Source: Rhodopseudomonas sp. (GTDB lineage: Bacteria; Pseudomonadota; Alphaproteobacteria; Rhizobiales; Xanthobacteraceae). Taken from it: DNA of 64,000 nt. Shown here piece after piece: positions 18,789 through 28,702 of the stretch. The notes beneath the pieces are model-generated. The model saw only the letters and a program-made list of their open reading frames with translations, searched no databases and was not told the origin of the DNA. The stretch spans positions 1 to 64,000 of the forward strand of contig WGNB01000028.1 in the NCBI GenBank assembly GCA_016124795.1, in the 5' to 3' direction. The first letter of the stretch is position 1. Each line of letters begins with the position of its first letter. The translations under genes were made by a program, and so were the position numbers.

Positions 18789-20078
18789 TCACGATGTCCG
18801 ATGGTCGATCGACCAGGCGGCATCCTGATAGACCAGCCCGCCATTGCGTTGCGTCCGGTGCTCGACCCCGATGGCCGGGGCCAGCACGACATCGAAGCTG
18901 ATCGCCTCCTCCGCATAGTCGACCCGGAACGAATTGCGGTCGCCGATCCACAACGTCATCGTATAGGTTCCCGGATAAAGATTGAGCTTGTCGATGGCGA
19001 CCGTGAAGACATGACGGCCACGGCTGGCGGTCCATTCGCAGCCGGCGTCGATGTTGAAATATTCGTAGACCGGAATGCCGTCGGCGGTCGCAATGGATGT
19101 CGACACCAGGCCGCGACCGAGCGGACGCACCACGTCGATCGCGAAACGCTGGACCAGCCGATCGCCGAACGCGAAGGACCGGCACGGCTGTCCGTCCTTC
19201 AGCAATTCGATCGACTGAAAGCGCGCGTCGCCGCTGCCGCTCATATCGCGACGCTGGCTGAGATCGGCGAAAGCGGCCATGCCGTGCTTGGCCATGTAAC
19301 GGTCGATCACCGTCTGGGTTTCGCCATCGGCCTCGACCATGCCGCCGTTCATCAGGATCGTGCGATGGCACAAGGCGGCGAGCCGCCGCATATCGTGACT
19401 GACCAGCAGCACCGTCCGCCCGTCCTTCGACACCGCATCCATCTTGCCGAGACATTTCCGTTGAAACTCGGCATCGCCGACCGACAGCACTTCGTCGACG
19501 ATCAGGATCTCCGGTTCGAGATGCGCCGCCACCGCGAATGCGAGCCGGACATACATGCCGGACGAATAGCGCTTGACCGGCGTATCGAGAAACTCGTCGA
19601 TTTCGGCGAAGGCCGCGATATCGGCGAACTTGCGCTTGATCTCGCGCCGGCTCATGCCAAGGATGGCGCCATTGAGGAAAATGTTTTCCCGGCCGGTCAG
19701 TTCGGGATGAAAGCCGGTGCCGACCTCGAGCAGGCTGGCGACCCGGCCGTTCAACCGGACCCGGCCTTTGGTCGGCTCGGTGATGCGGCTGAGGATCTTC
19801 AGCAGCGTCGATTTGCCGGCGCCGTTGCGGCCAATCAGCCCGACCACCTCGCCGCGCCGGATCTCCAGATTGATATCCCGCAGTGCCCAGAATTCCTCGA
19901 CGCTGTCGCCCTGCACGATCGGACGGCCATGCACCAGGTCGGCCGACTTGCGCCAGACGTTGCGCGCCTTGCGGGCGATGACGTCGCGCAGCGCGACATA
20001 GCGCTCGCTGACCGCCGTCTGATGACCGATCATATAGCGCTTCGACAGGCCCTCGGCCGCGATCACGATATCCGGCAT
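18789..20078 (-). CDS. wzt: Polysaccharide ABC exporter ATPase with C-terminal glycan-binding domain (Wzt)
   Basis: The ATPase of the ABC-2 exporter that moves lipid-linked O-antigen or capsule across the inner membrane. Residues 1-250 form the nucleotide-binding domain with Walker A GRNGAGKST (83-91), signature YSSGMYVRLAFAV, Walker B ILIVDEVLSVGD and the switch HD in LLVSHDMRR. Residues about 280-429 form an extra beta-rich domain like Wzt-C, which in known systems binds the capped non-reducing end of the glycan. ATG start at 20078. The permease gene precedes it by 44 nt. The extra domain suggests a chain-end modification is the export signal; the nearby methyl-, acetyl- and carbamoyltransferases are candidates. 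Confidence 0.92.
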   Translation of the reverse strand: MPDIVIAAEGLSKRYMIGHQTAVSERYVALRDVIARKARNVWRKSADLVHGRPIVQGDSVEEFWALRDINLEIRRGEVVGLIGRNGAGKSTLLKILSRITEPTKGRVRLNGRVASLLEVGTGFHPELTGRENIFLNGAILGMSRREIKRKFADIAAFAEIDEFLDTPVKRYSSGMYVRLAFAVAAHLEPEILIVDEVLSVGDAEFQRKCLGKMDAVSKDGRTVLLVSHDMRRLAALCHRTILMNGGMVEADGETQTVIDRYMAKHGMAAFADLSQRRDMSGSGDARFQSIELLKDGQPCRSFAFGDRLVQRFAIDVVRPLGRGLVSTSIATADGIPVYEYFNIDAGCEWTASRGRHVFTVAIDKLNLYPGTYTMTLWIGDRNSFRVDYAEEAISFDVVLAPAIGVEHRTQRNGGLVYQDAAWSIDHRTS

Positions 20079-20122
20079 GCGGTCAGCTGCGGGCCCGGAC
20101 CGCGCGCCCGTGCGATGGCGCG

Positions 20123-20944
20123 TCACAACAGGTCGGCAAGGCTCATTTCCGTCTTGCGAAAGCGGCGGATGCCGAACCAGAGAAAGAACGCCGTCACCGC
20201 CATGCTCACGGCAAAGCCCGGCCAATACATCCGGCTTTCGCCGCCGAGAATGCACCAGCGGAAGCCGTCGATCACGCCGACCATCGGATTGAGCGAATAG
20301 ACCAGCCGCCATTGCTCGGGGATCAAGGCCGCGCTGAAGCCGACCGGCGATATATAAAGTCCGAACTGGACGATGAAGGGAATGACATAACGAAAGTCGC
20401 GATATTTGACGTTGAGCGTGGCGATCCACAGGCCGGGGCCAAGGCTGGTCAGACAGGCGACGACCGCGAAAACCGGCAGCAGCACGATCCGCCCGTCGGG
20501 CGCGAAGCGATAGACCGCCATCAGGCCGAACAGCACCAGGAGGCCGATCAGGAAATCGGCGAAGGCGGAAACGACCGCGGCCGCCGGCACCACGATCCGC
20601 GGGAAATAGACCTTGCCGATCAGATTGCCATTGGCGAGCAGACTGTTGGAGGCCTCGGTCAGCGCATTAGCAAAGAACATCCACGGCAACATGCCGGCGA
20701 AGACCATGACCGGATAAGGCGCGCCGCCTTCCGACGGCAGTCTGGCGATGCGGCCAAAGACGATCGTGAACACGACCATGGTCAACACCGGCCGCATCAA
20801 GGCCCACAGCACACCGATCGCGGTCTGCTTGTAGAGCACCGACAGGTCGCGCCAGGCCAGCACCGCGAACAGCTCGCGATAGCGCCATAGCTCGCGCCAG
20901 TAGTGGCGTTCGCTGTGACCGGCTTCGATGATGAGTTCCGGCAT
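20123..20944 (-). CDS. wzm: Polysaccharide ABC exporter permease (Wzm)
   Basis: A 273-aa ABC-2 permease with six predicted membrane helices. LFAVLAWRDLSVLYKQTAIG is the amphipathic N-terminal segment typical of Wzm/KpsM. IVFGRIARLPSEGGAPYPV, then WIATLNVKYRDFRYVIPFI and YSLNPMVGVIDGFRW are conserved family stretches. It pairs with the ATPase gene just downstream. ATG at 20944 lies 5 nt after the upstream gene's TAG; a longer frame to 21223 is a shadow. With Wzt it makes a complete exporter. Confidence 0.92.
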   Translation of the reverse strand: MPELIIEAGHSERHYWRELWRYRELFAVLAWRDLSVLYKQTAIGVLWALMRPVLTMVVFTIVFGRIARLPSEGGAPYPVMVFAGMLPWMFFANALTEASNSLLANGNLIGKVYFPRIVVPAAAVVSAFADFLIGLLVLFGLMAVYRFAPDGRIVLLPVFAVVACLTSLGPGLWIATLNVKYRDFRYVIPFIVQFGLYISPVGFSAALIPEQWRLVYSLNPMVGVIDGFRWCILGGESRMYWPGFAVSMAVTAFFLWFGIRRFRKTEMSLADLL

Positions 20945-20949
20945 GACCG

Positions 20950-22101
20950 CTACAGGGCCCAGCCGCCGGCGCGACCGGACGACGGCCATGTTTCGGCCGT
21001 CGCCGTCCGCGCCAACCAGTCGCCGACCCTTTGAACAAAACGCCGGTCGGAAAACACCTCGACTGCGGCGTTGCGGTGCCGCGGCCGGCCGGCGTCGAGC
21101 GTCGCGGCAATCGCGGCGTAGATGTCGTCGGCGTCGCCGGGATCGATCAGCCAGCCGAGTTCGCCATCGAGCAAAGCCTCGCGCGATCCGTCGATCCGGC
21201 TGCCGATCACCGGCAGACCGCAAGCGGCCGCCTCGATCAGCACGATGCCGAAGCCCTCGGCTCGACTCGGCATCACGAAAGCATCAGCAAGATTATAGGT
21301 ATCGACCTTGTCGGCCTCGTCGACGCGGCCGGCAAAGACCACCGCGTTGCCCAGCCCAAGCGCTTCGGCCTTGGCGGCCAGACGCGGCCGGTCCAGACCG
21401 TCGCCGACGATCAGGTATTGCAGGTCCGGATAGCGCGCCAGCAAGCGCGGCATCAGCGCGATCACTTCGTCGCAACCTTTGGCACGTTCATTGGCGGCCA
21501 GCCGGGCGACCGTCAGGATCACCCGGCCGCCCGTGAGACCATAACGGCTGAGCAGACCGGAATTCCTCGGTCGCGGCATGAAACGATCCAGGTCGACGCC
21601 ATTGGGCAGGATGCAGGTTTTCTCCACCGGCCAGCGCGACCAAGCGGCAAAGCGTTCGGCCGACAGCCGGCTCACCGAAATCAGCGCATCGATGTCGCCG
21701 GCCAGCCATCGTTCAATCGCGTTGCCCGGCGCGGTCCAGGCTTCGACGCCATGAACGATCAGGGCGAGACGCGCGCGGCGGCATCGCGCCAGCGCCCAGG
21801 CCGCCGGCAACAGATGACAGTGACCGCAGATCACCCAATCGACCGGTCCGCCGACAACCGCGCGCCGCGACGTACGGCGAAGAAACGCCAGCTTGCCGGC
21901 CGCCGCCTTGCGATCATAGACCACGGCTTCCGGAATGGGCTCGTCAATCGGCGCGGCGATCGCGCGCGGCAGAACGTCGACATGCTCGATCCGGTCCGAT
22001 GCGTTGAGCGCGGCGATGAAATCGCGGTTGAACTTGGCGATGCCGCCGAAACCGCCATAGCCGTCGCTGAGCAACATGACCGCCCGAATGCCGTCATTCA
22101 T
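20950..22101 (-). CDS. Family 4 glycosyltransferase
   Basis: A 383-aa GT-B enzyme beginning IRAVMLLSDGYGGFGGIAKF. It has SVSRLSAERF, ILPNGVDLDRFMPRP, VILTVARLAANERAKGCDEV and EX7E in AEGFGIVLIEAAACGLP, all typical GT4 landmarks. The HGVEAW motif is common in GT4 enzymes acting on lipid-linked sugars. Start: ATG at 22101, two bases after the asparagine synthase stop. It lies just before wzm-wzt. Confidence 0.9.
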   Translation of the reverse strand: MNDGIRAVMLLSDGYGGFGGIAKFNRDFIAALNASDRIEHVDVLPRAIAAPIDEPIPEAVVYDRKAAAGKLAFLRRTSRRAVVGGPVDWVICGHCHLLPAAWALARCRRARLALIVHGVEAWTAPGNAIERWLAGDIDALISVSRLSAERFAAWSRWPVEKTCILPNGVDLDRFMPRPRNSGLLSRYGLTGGRVILTVARLAANERAKGCDEVIALMPRLLARYPDLQYLIVGDGLDRPRLAAKAEALGLGNAVVFAGRVDEADKVDTYNLADAFVMPSRAEGFGIVLIEAAACGLPVIGSRIDGSREALLDGELGWLIDPGDADDIYAAIAATLDAGRPRHRNAAVEVFSDRRFVQRVGDWLARTATAETWPSSGRAGGWAL

Positions 22102-22102
22102 G

Positions 22103-23941
22103 TCAGGCGGCGGCCCGCCGGCCTGCGAGCGGTTCCGGCAAGCGCCGGAACAACCGATGAAGTTCGGCGGCCCAGCCGCGCAAACCACGGCGCACGCCCG
22201 CGCGCCCGTGCAGATCGCGACGCGCAATCCACTGGCGCACCGGCGTGGTGAAGCCGGTCTTGGTCCGACCGATCACCTCTTCGGGAATCCCGCCGACGCT
22301 AGCCGCCATATCGATCTTCGACGGCGGCGCGTTCGAAGCGATCGCCGGCGCCAGCCGCTGCAACAGCGGCATATCGACGAACGGCAGCCGCACCTCGACG
22401 CCGTGCGCCATGCCCGCCCAATCGGCATCGCGCAGCAACTGGTTGCGCATGTACCAGCACGACTCCAGCATCGCGATTTGAGCATGTTCAGTGAACGACA
22501 ATCGCGCCGCATCGGGCGGCGCGATCGTGTCGGCGAGCGACCGCTCCGATTGCAGCTCTTCCAGCCCCGCGCGCAGCCAGCTTTCATCGAGCAAGGCGTC
22601 GAGTTCATTGGCGAGATAAAGCGCGCGGCGCAGCATGTAAGCGCGGCCGGGATCGACGGAATGAGACACCAGCCCGGTCAGTTTCGGCGGCCCGCCGGCC
22701 CGCGCCAGACCTTTCAATCCGCTCGTCAACGCCGAGACCCAGCGCGGATGTCGGCTGGCCCAGCGACCGAACTTCAGCAATGCTGGAATCTGGCGGAACG
22801 ACGGATAGCCGCCGAACAGTTCGTCGCCACCCAGACCCGACAACGCGACCTTCAGCCCCTGACCGGCCGCCGCATGGCTGACAAAATATGTGTTCAAGCC
22901 GTCGATCGTCGGCTGATCCATGCCGCGCAGAAAATCGTCGCGCATCGCGTCGAACTGTTCGCGTCCAATCCGCACCGTGCGATGCGGACCGCCGAGCCGC
23001 TTTGCCGCCGCCTCGGCGAGAGGCGCCTCGTCGGCGTCGGTACCCGCATAATCGTCGAACGTCACCGTCAAGCTCATCGGCGGCGCGCCGGCTAGCGTCG
23101 CCAGCGCCGCGATGGCATTGGAGTCGATGCCGGCCGACAGGAAGATGCCGACCGGCACATCGGCCATCAAATGATGACGCACCGAGTCGAGCAGCGCCGC
23201 GCGCAAGTCGGCCGAACCGATCGGCGCGGGCGGCGCGGCGGCGAATGCGTCCTGCACCCGGCTATAGCAACGCGACGCCGGCAACGGCTTATCGACGGCG
23301 ATACGCTGGAGGTGGCCGGCCGGCAGCATGCCGATGCCACGCCACCAAGCGAACGGCTCCGGCACATGGCCCCACAGATAGAACCCGACCAGACCGGCGG
23401 CGCTGCGTCCGGTATCGACCGGCGCGGCCTCGGCCAGCGCACGGGCCTGCGAGGCAAACCACAGCACGCCGTCCCGGCTGGCGACATAAAGCGGCTTGAT
23501 GCCGTAAGGATCGCGCGCCAGCCACAGTTCGCGCTCATGCCGGTCATAGAGCGCGAAAGCGAACATTCCACGCAACCGGCGCAAGCCGGCTTCGCCCCAA
23601 TGCGCAACGACGTTGATCAGGACCTCGGTATCGCTGTGAGTAAGAAACCGGCACCCTTGTGCTTCGAGGTCACGCCGCAACTCACGATAATTATAAATCT
23701 CGCCGTTGAAGCTGATCAGCCAACGGCCGCTGGCATCGGCCATCGGCTGGGCGCCGGCCGCGCCGATATCCACGATTGCCAGCCGGCGATGGCCAAGCAC
23801 GACCCGGCCGCCTTCGTCGGTCCAGAGGCCCTCGCCGTCGGGACCGCGCCGGCTTTGCAATGCATTCAGCCGCGCCACCACCGCCGCGTCATCCGGTCCG
23901 GCCGACCGGCCAAAGCCAAAGACGCCGGCTATGCCGCACAT
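22103..23941 (-). CDS. asnB: Glutamine-hydrolysing asparagine synthase (AsnB type)
   Basis: A 612-aa enzyme with an N-terminal Ntn glutaminase domain, the catalytic Cys as residue 2 (MCGIAGVFGFG), GEIYNY and RGMFAFALYD. The C-terminal ATP-pyrophosphatase domain has SAGIDS in place of the usual SGGLDS, and LSGLGGDELFGGY. Members of this family in polysaccharide loci often amidate uronic acids of the glycan and do not make asparagine; this is likely here because a UDP-sugar dehydrogenase lies in the same locus. Start: ATG at 23941, required to expose Cys2. Confidence 0.9.
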   Translation of the reverse strand: MCGIAGVFGFGRSAGPDDAAVVARLNALQSRRGPDGEGLWTDEGGRVVLGHRRLAIVDIGAAGAQPMADASGRWLISFNGEIYNYRELRRDLEAQGCRFLTHSDTEVLINVVAHWGEAGLRRLRGMFAFALYDRHERELWLARDPYGIKPLYVASRDGVLWFASQARALAEAAPVDTGRSAAGLVGFYLWGHVPEPFAWWRGIGMLPAGHLQRIAVDKPLPASRCYSRVQDAFAAAPPAPIGSADLRAALLDSVRHHLMADVPVGIFLSAGIDSNAIAALATLAGAPPMSLTVTFDDYAGTDADEAPLAEAAAKRLGGPHRTVRIGREQFDAMRDDFLRGMDQPTIDGLNTYFVSHAAAGQGLKVALSGLGGDELFGGYPSFRQIPALLKFGRWASRHPRWVSALTSGLKGLARAGGPPKLTGLVSHSVDPGRAYMLRRALYLANELDALLDESWLRAGLEELQSERSLADTIAPPDAARLSFTEHAQIAMLESCWYMRNQLLRDADWAGMAHGVEVRLPFVDMPLLQRLAPAIASNAPPSKIDMAASVGGIPEEVIGRTKTGFTTPVRQWIARRDLHGRAGVRRGLRGWAAELHRLFRRLPEPLAGRRAAA

Positions 23942-23966
23942 GCCGCCCGATCCACTGCCGCGCTGA

Positions 23967-24593
23967 TCACAGGCCGATCTGCCGGATGAATGAATCGCTG
24001 CAACCGTTCGCGCCGAGACCGTCGCGAATGGCCGCGCGCACCGCGTCACTCTTGACCGACATCACCAGCCGAAGCTGCGCGATATTGACGATCGCCAGTC
24101 CGCACAGATCGCTCATCGCGCGGGTGCGAATGTCATTCGGCAGCGTGTCCCATTGCAACAGGCCGAACAGCGCTCGTTGCGTCATCGCCGCCTCTTCGTT
24201 CGGCCCGGTCATCGCCGACATCCGGAAGGCGCTCACCACCGCCGCCGTCGGTTCGCCGACCGAATAGCGCGACGCCGCCAGCGCGATCCAGGTCTGCGAC
24301 GACGCCGGCCGCGCCGACAGATAATCGATCAATAAGGTCTCGCGCTCGTGCGCCTTATCGAGGTCGCCGGCATCGACCGGCGCGCGCAGAGCCTCGGCGA
24401 CCGCCAGCGACGCCAGCCCGGCCCGGTCGCGCCACGCCGCCGCCGCTTGTCGCGGATGCCGCGCCGCGAGCGAGGCCGACGACGGCAAGGAAAAGCGAAC
24501 GAAGGCGACGCCCTGCCACATCGTCCAGCCGCAAACGGCGATAACCGCGACGCCGGTCCATAAGCGTAACGCGGTGCGGAGCGTCGCGGTCAT
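23967..24593 (-). CDS. Single-pass membrane protein of unknown function
   Basis: A 208-aa protein with one N-terminal hydrophobic helix (about 10-32) and an Ala-rich helical remainder that looks like tetratricopeptide-type repeats (TWIALAASRYSVGEP, VVSAFRMSAMTGPNE). I do not recognise a family. Its ATG overlaps the TGA of the Wzc-like gene (ATGA), so it is cotranslated with that co-polymerase and probably acts in polymer assembly at the inner membrane. Two cysteines occur late (DLCGLA and NGCSD). Confidence 0.75.
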   Translation of the reverse strand: MTATLRTALRLWTGVAVIAVCGWTMWQGVAFVRFSLPSSASLAARHPRQAAAAWRDRAGLASLAVAEALRAPVDAGDLDKAHERETLLIDYLSARPASSQTWIALAASRYSVGEPTAAVVSAFRMSAMTGPNEEAAMTQRALFGLLQWDTLPNDIRTRAMSDLCGLAIVNIAQLRLVMSVKSDAVRAAIRDGLGANGCSDSFIRQIGL

Positions 24594-26797
24594 TCGGTAT
24601 AGTAATTCTTGTAATAGCGGCCGCTGTAATAATACGAATAGGCGTATCGGCCATATTTCTTCGCCTTGCTGTCGTCGACGTGGTTAAACACGATGCCGGC
24701 GATTTTCTTGTCCGACGACAGCCGGGCCATCGAATGCTTGACCATCTCGCGCGCGGTCGACGACCAGCGCACGACATAAACCACCTTGTCGACGAGATGC
24801 GAAATCGCCACCGCATCGACCACCGGCCCGACCGGCGGCGAATCGATCACGATCAGATCGAACGTCTTGCGGAAGCCCTCGACGAAGCTCCGCATCCGGT
24901 CCGAGCTCAGAAGATCCATCGGGCTCTGGGTCTTCGATCCGGCCGGCAAATACCAGAACTGAAATTCGTCGCTGAATTTGACCGCGGTCTGCGCATCGGT
25001 CTGCGCCAGCAACAGATCGACGAGGCCAATGGCGCTGCTGCTCGCCAAGACCGTGGTGCCGGACGGCCGCCGCAGATCGGCATCGATATAAAGCACCCGC
25101 ACGCCGGAGACGGCCGCCGACGCGGCGATCGACAGCGCGATGGTGGTCTTGCCTTCTCCGGGCACCGTCGAGGTCAATTGAATCACCTTGGGCGGATGAT
25201 CGACATCCGACATCTGAACGCCGCTGCGCACCGCACGGATCGACTCGCTATAACGCCCGAGCGGTTTGACGATCGGGATTTGCGGAATCTTGAGCGGCTT
25301 GCCGGCGGCTTTCAGCTCGCTGGCCGGCATTGACGCAATCGAGCTGAGCAACGGCGTTTCCAGCAGGTCCTCGATCTCCTTGGGCGTGGTGAAGCCGGTG
25401 TTCAGCATCTCCTTGGCCACCGCGCCGCCGATGCCAAGAAGCAGCCCGACCATCGTCACGATGGTCAGGAAGCGGCCCTTGTTCGGCGAACTCGGCCCGG
25501 CCGGCCGCAACGCGGGCGTGATGATCCGGGCGTCGCGCAATTCGAAGGTCGACTGCTCCTGCGTGATCTTCGATTTTTTCAGGAAATCCTCGAACAAGGC
25601 GCGATTGACCTCGGCGGTCCGTTCCAGTTCGCGCAAGGTCACCACCGCGCTGTTGTTGTCGCCGACCTGTCCGGTCACCTCGCGCAGCGACTTTTCCAGC
25701 GATTGGGCGCGCGCCCGCGAAATCTCGTATTCGTTACGGACATTGGCCGCCAGCTTCTTGATCTCGTTGGCCAGCGAACGCTCGACGTCGCGCTTTTCCG
25801 ACCGGACGTTGACGACGAGCGGATGGCCGTTGCCATAGCGCGCCAGCAGATCGGCCTCGCGCTGGTTGATGCTGGCCAATTGCCCGCGCAAGGTCGCCAC
25901 CACCGGCGAATTGATCATGTCGGGCAACAGCCGCTGGACGTCGCCGCCACTCTGATCGACGGTAGCCAACAGGTCGACGCGGGCCTTCTTCTCCGCCATG
26001 TCGGCGCGCGCCGACACCAGCCGCGCATTGAGATCGCTGAGCTGCTGCTCGTTGAGTGTCAGGCTGGTGTTACCCTGCCGGAGATTATTGGCTTCGCGAA
26101 AAGCCTGCACCGCCGCTTCGGACTTGCGCACCTGGTTACGCAATTCCGCCAGCCGCGAGTTCAGCCAGTCGGCGGCGCGCTTGGCGCCTTCGTAGCGGGT
26201 GTCGAGCTTGTCGACGATATAGGCGGCGGCGATCGCATTGGCGATATCGGCGGCGCGTTGCGGGTCCGGCGACGTGAAGGCAATCGTGATCAGATGGCCC
26301 TTGTTGCGGCTGACCTGCAAGCCGGCTTTGAGCTGCCCTATCGCCCGTGTCGTCGCCGCCGGCAATTGCGACAGGTCAATGGCCGACGGATCGGCACCGG
26401 CAGCTTCGGTCTGCTGCGGGGCCATGTCGGCCCGCTCCGCGATCGTGGCCTGACGCACCGCCGGCGCCAGATTCTGCTTCACTACAACCCGGCGCAACAG
26501 CGCGGTCGACCGGATGATTTCCATCTGGTTCTCGACCTCGGCGAAATTGACCACCATCTCGGCCTGGATCGGATCGGCCAGCCGGTCGCGTTTCGAATCG
26601 AGCAGCACTTCGGTGCTGGCCGTGTAAAGCGGCGTCTGCCGCATCAACAGCACGATGCCGACCACCAGAGTCGCGGCAAGAACGGTCGCGATGAACAGCC
26701 ACTCGCGCCAGGCGAAGTTGACGATGTCGTGCAGATCGAGGGCGTGCGGCCCGTCGCTGTTGTCGGACGTTCTGATAACGGCAAGGCGGTTCAGCAT
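24590..26797 (-). CDS. Polysaccharide co-polymerase with tyrosine autokinase domain (Wzc/ExoP)
   Basis: A 735-aa inner-membrane chain-length regulator and BY-kinase. It starts with a Wzz domain: a helix at about 30-52, then a long periplasmic coiled-coil region and a second helix near residue 440. The cytoplasmic kinase has Walker A STVPGEGKTTIALS, Walker A' VLYIDADLRRPSG and Walker B LIVIDSPPV. The C-terminal tail is a tyrosine cluster (KKYGRYAYSYYYSGRYYKNY) for autophosphorylation. It works with the Wza-like lipoprotein at 30907 in polymer export and length control. ATG at 26797. Confidence 0.93.
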   Translation of the reverse strand: MLNRLAVIRTSDNSDGPHALDLHDIVNFAWREWLFIATVLAATLVVGIVLLMRQTPLYTASTEVLLDSKRDRLADPIQAEMVVNFAEVENQMEIIRSTALLRRVVVKQNLAPAVRQATIAERADMAPQQTEAAGADPSAIDLSQLPAATTRAIGQLKAGLQVSRNKGHLITIAFTSPDPQRAADIANAIAAAYIVDKLDTRYEGAKRAADWLNSRLAELRNQVRKSEAAVQAFREANNLRQGNTSLTLNEQQLSDLNARLVSARADMAEKKARVDLLATVDQSGGDVQRLLPDMINSPVVATLRGQLASINQREADLLARYGNGHPLVVNVRSEKRDVERSLANEIKKLAANVRNEYEISRARAQSLEKSLREVTGQVGDNNSAVVTLRELERTAEVNRALFEDFLKKSKITQEQSTFELRDARIITPALRPAGPSSPNKGRFLTIVTMVGLLLGIGGAVAKEMLNTGFTTPKEIEDLLETPLLSSIASMPASELKAAGKPLKIPQIPIVKPLGRYSESIRAVRSGVQMSDVDHPPKVIQLTSTVPGEGKTTIALSIAASAAVSGVRVLYIDADLRRPSGTTVLASSSAIGLVDLLLAQTDAQTAVKFSDEFQFWYLPAGSKTQSPMDLLSSDRMRSFVEGFRKTFDLIVIDSPPVGPVVDAVAISHLVDKVVYVVRWSSTAREMVKHSMARLSSDKKIAGIVFNHVDDSKAKKYGRYAYSYYYSGRYYKNYYTE

Positions 26798-26842
26798 GAG
26801 CTTAAGCTTCCCGTCACCCCCCGAAATTCCCGGCGACGCGCG

Positions 26843-28357
26843 TCAATCATGCACGGCCACCTGCGAACTGTCGGCCTGCGCGACGCCGACGCCGAGCAGC
26901 GCCATGAAGGTCAGCGTCACCGCCTGAATTTGCAGGCTGAAATCGACAAAGGCATTGACCGCGACGAGACAGCCGACGCTGGCCGCCACCGCCGGCAGCG
27001 TCGCATTGACCTTGCGCATCCGCGCACCCTTCAGGCAACGCGCGACCAGCGCGCCGACGCAGACGATGAGACAGGCCCCGAACACCAGACCGAGCCCCTG
27101 CAAGACCTCGAGATAGCTATTATGCGCCATCACCCATTCGCCCGAAACGCCGGTGGTGCGATCGCGGAACATCGGAAAGACATCGGCGAAGGTGCCGTAG
27201 CCATAGCCAAGCAACGGCCGCTGCCAAATCGAGTCGACGGTCAGCCGATAGACCGCCATGCGCGATTCATCGCTGAACCCCTGCTCGCCGATCCGGCCCA
27301 GAATGGCGTCGCCGAAGGCGGCAAAGATCGTGGCGATGACGAAAATCAGAAAGAACAGGATGTCGCGCTGGTCGATCGCCTGCGTCCGGCTGCGCCCGAA
27401 CGCCATCGCCATCATCACAAAGCCGGCAAAGGCCGTGGAGACGATCGCGCCGCGCGACGCGGTCAACAACAACGCGGTCAGGACAATGAACAGGCCGCAG
27501 ATATGGATCGCGCCGCTGCGGCCGGTGGTCTCGATGAAAGCCGCGACGCGCAGCCGGCCGGGCCCAATGTGGTGCAGGCGCACACGATAAAGCCGAAGCA
27601 GCAAGCCGAATATCAGGATGACGACGATCCCGGCATAGGTGCCGAAATTATTCCGGTTATAGAAAGTCGACGCGACATAACCGGCATTCAGTTCGCTCTT
27701 GAACCACAGCACATAGCCGGGCGTCGCGGCGTAGGCGATCAGGCCGTAAGCGGCATAAACCACGCCGATCGCCGCGATCCCGACGACGATCCGGTTGGCC
27801 CGTTCGCCGCTGCGCCCGAACTGCAACGCCAGCCAGAACACGCTCGCCGCCGTCACCAGCCGCACCAGAGCCTGCGCCGACAGATCGCGGCTGACGCTGA
27901 TACTACCGGCAAGCGGCGCCGCCAGCGCATCCGCCGCCTTTTGCCATATCGGATTCTGAACCGCCGGCGGCAGCCACACGACGTTCTGCGCCACGATCCA
28001 GATCGCCACGATGGCAAACATCAAGGCCGGCACGGCGACGCGCCCGACGGCCACCGGATGCGGCCGCTTACCGATCAGCACCGGCACCTCGAAGAACAAG
28101 GCCAATCCCGGAAACACGAGCGCATTGATGCCCCAGGCGAGCAGGACATTGCTGCCGAACCAGAACGGCACCCAGGCCAACCCCGCCATGAAAGCCCAGA
28201 AGATCGCGTCATCGAAACGCGCGACACCCGACCGGCCGGCCTCCGGCTGCAACGGAAGGGAGTCCGATTCCGCGATGCGCGGATCCTCGCCGACCGCCGC
28301 GCCATCGCCATCGCCGTCGACGCGAACACCGTCAACGCGATCACGCTCGGCCTTCAT
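26843..28357 (-). CDS. O-antigen ligase / polymerase family membrane protein (WaaL/Wzy-like)
   Basis: About 504 aa with 11-12 membrane helices and the family core. FYNRNNFGTYAGIVVILIF is the NRN/F motif region. A large loop near residues 330-400 carries SDESRMAVYRLTVDSIWQRP, LGYGYGTF and VMAHNSYLEVLQGLGL, the last being the conserved H-N-x-x-L segment. It polymerises or ligates undecaprenyl-linked glycans. The start is uncertain: ATG at 28357 is chosen, and an in-frame TTG at 28486 gives a longer, hydrophilic, low-complexity N-terminus. It lies 45 nt before the Wzc-like gene. Confidence 0.85.
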   Translation of the reverse strand: MKAERDRVDGVRVDGDGDGAAVGEDPRIAESDSLPLQPEAGRSGVARFDDAIFWAFMAGLAWVPFWFGSNVLLAWGINALVFPGLALFFEVPVLIGKRPHPVAVGRVAVPALMFAIVAIWIVAQNVVWLPPAVQNPIWQKAADALAAPLAGSISVSRDLSAQALVRLVTAASVFWLALQFGRSGERANRIVVGIAAIGVVYAAYGLIAYAATPGYVLWFKSELNAGYVASTFYNRNNFGTYAGIVVILIFGLLLRLYRVRLHHIGPGRLRVAAFIETTGRSGAIHICGLFIVLTALLLTASRGAIVSTAFAGFVMMAMAFGRSRTQAIDQRDILFFLIFVIATIFAAFGDAILGRIGEQGFSDESRMAVYRLTVDSIWQRPLLGYGYGTFADVFPMFRDRTTGVSGEWVMAHNSYLEVLQGLGLVFGACLIVCVGALVARCLKGARMRKVNATLPAVAASVGCLVAVNAFVDFSLQIQAVTLTFMALLGVGVAQADSSQVAVHD

Positions 28358-28702
28358 CGGGTCCGGCCAAGACCGATCGATCGCAGACGAAGCTTTCCGT
28401 GGACGATCCGGCCAGCCGAAGGCATCACCGAGCCCCTTGCACGATACGCTACCGCCATTCGGGTGAACGCCATGCTGACCCGGCAAACGATAACCAAAAG
28501 CACCGGGCTTGCCGCCAGCCTAAAACGGCAATCCCGTATATCGACGATCGAGCAACGGACTGGCGACAGCGGGCCAAAGTATCAGGAACACACTCACCAA
28601 CTCTCTTGGGTCCATCTCATGTCGCGTCTGCGGCAGGCTGGATCAGGTATCGCTTGATCCACCGACGCCGTTCGGTCGACGACACCGGCGCGACCGACCG
28701 AT
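28358..28702. other. Noncoding gap between exported-protein gene and ligase gene
   Basis: About 345 nt with no convincing gene. The in-frame extension of the ligase (to 28486) has no ribosome site or membrane character. A 40-codon minus-strand frame from about 28473 ends exactly on the ligase ATG but has no family-like features. No clear terminator or promoter was recognised. Confidence 0.4.

Noticed and set aside
28357..28473. 40-codon minus-strand frame ending on the ligase ATG
   Set aside because: No ribosome site and no recognisable sequence; the neat overlap could be chance.
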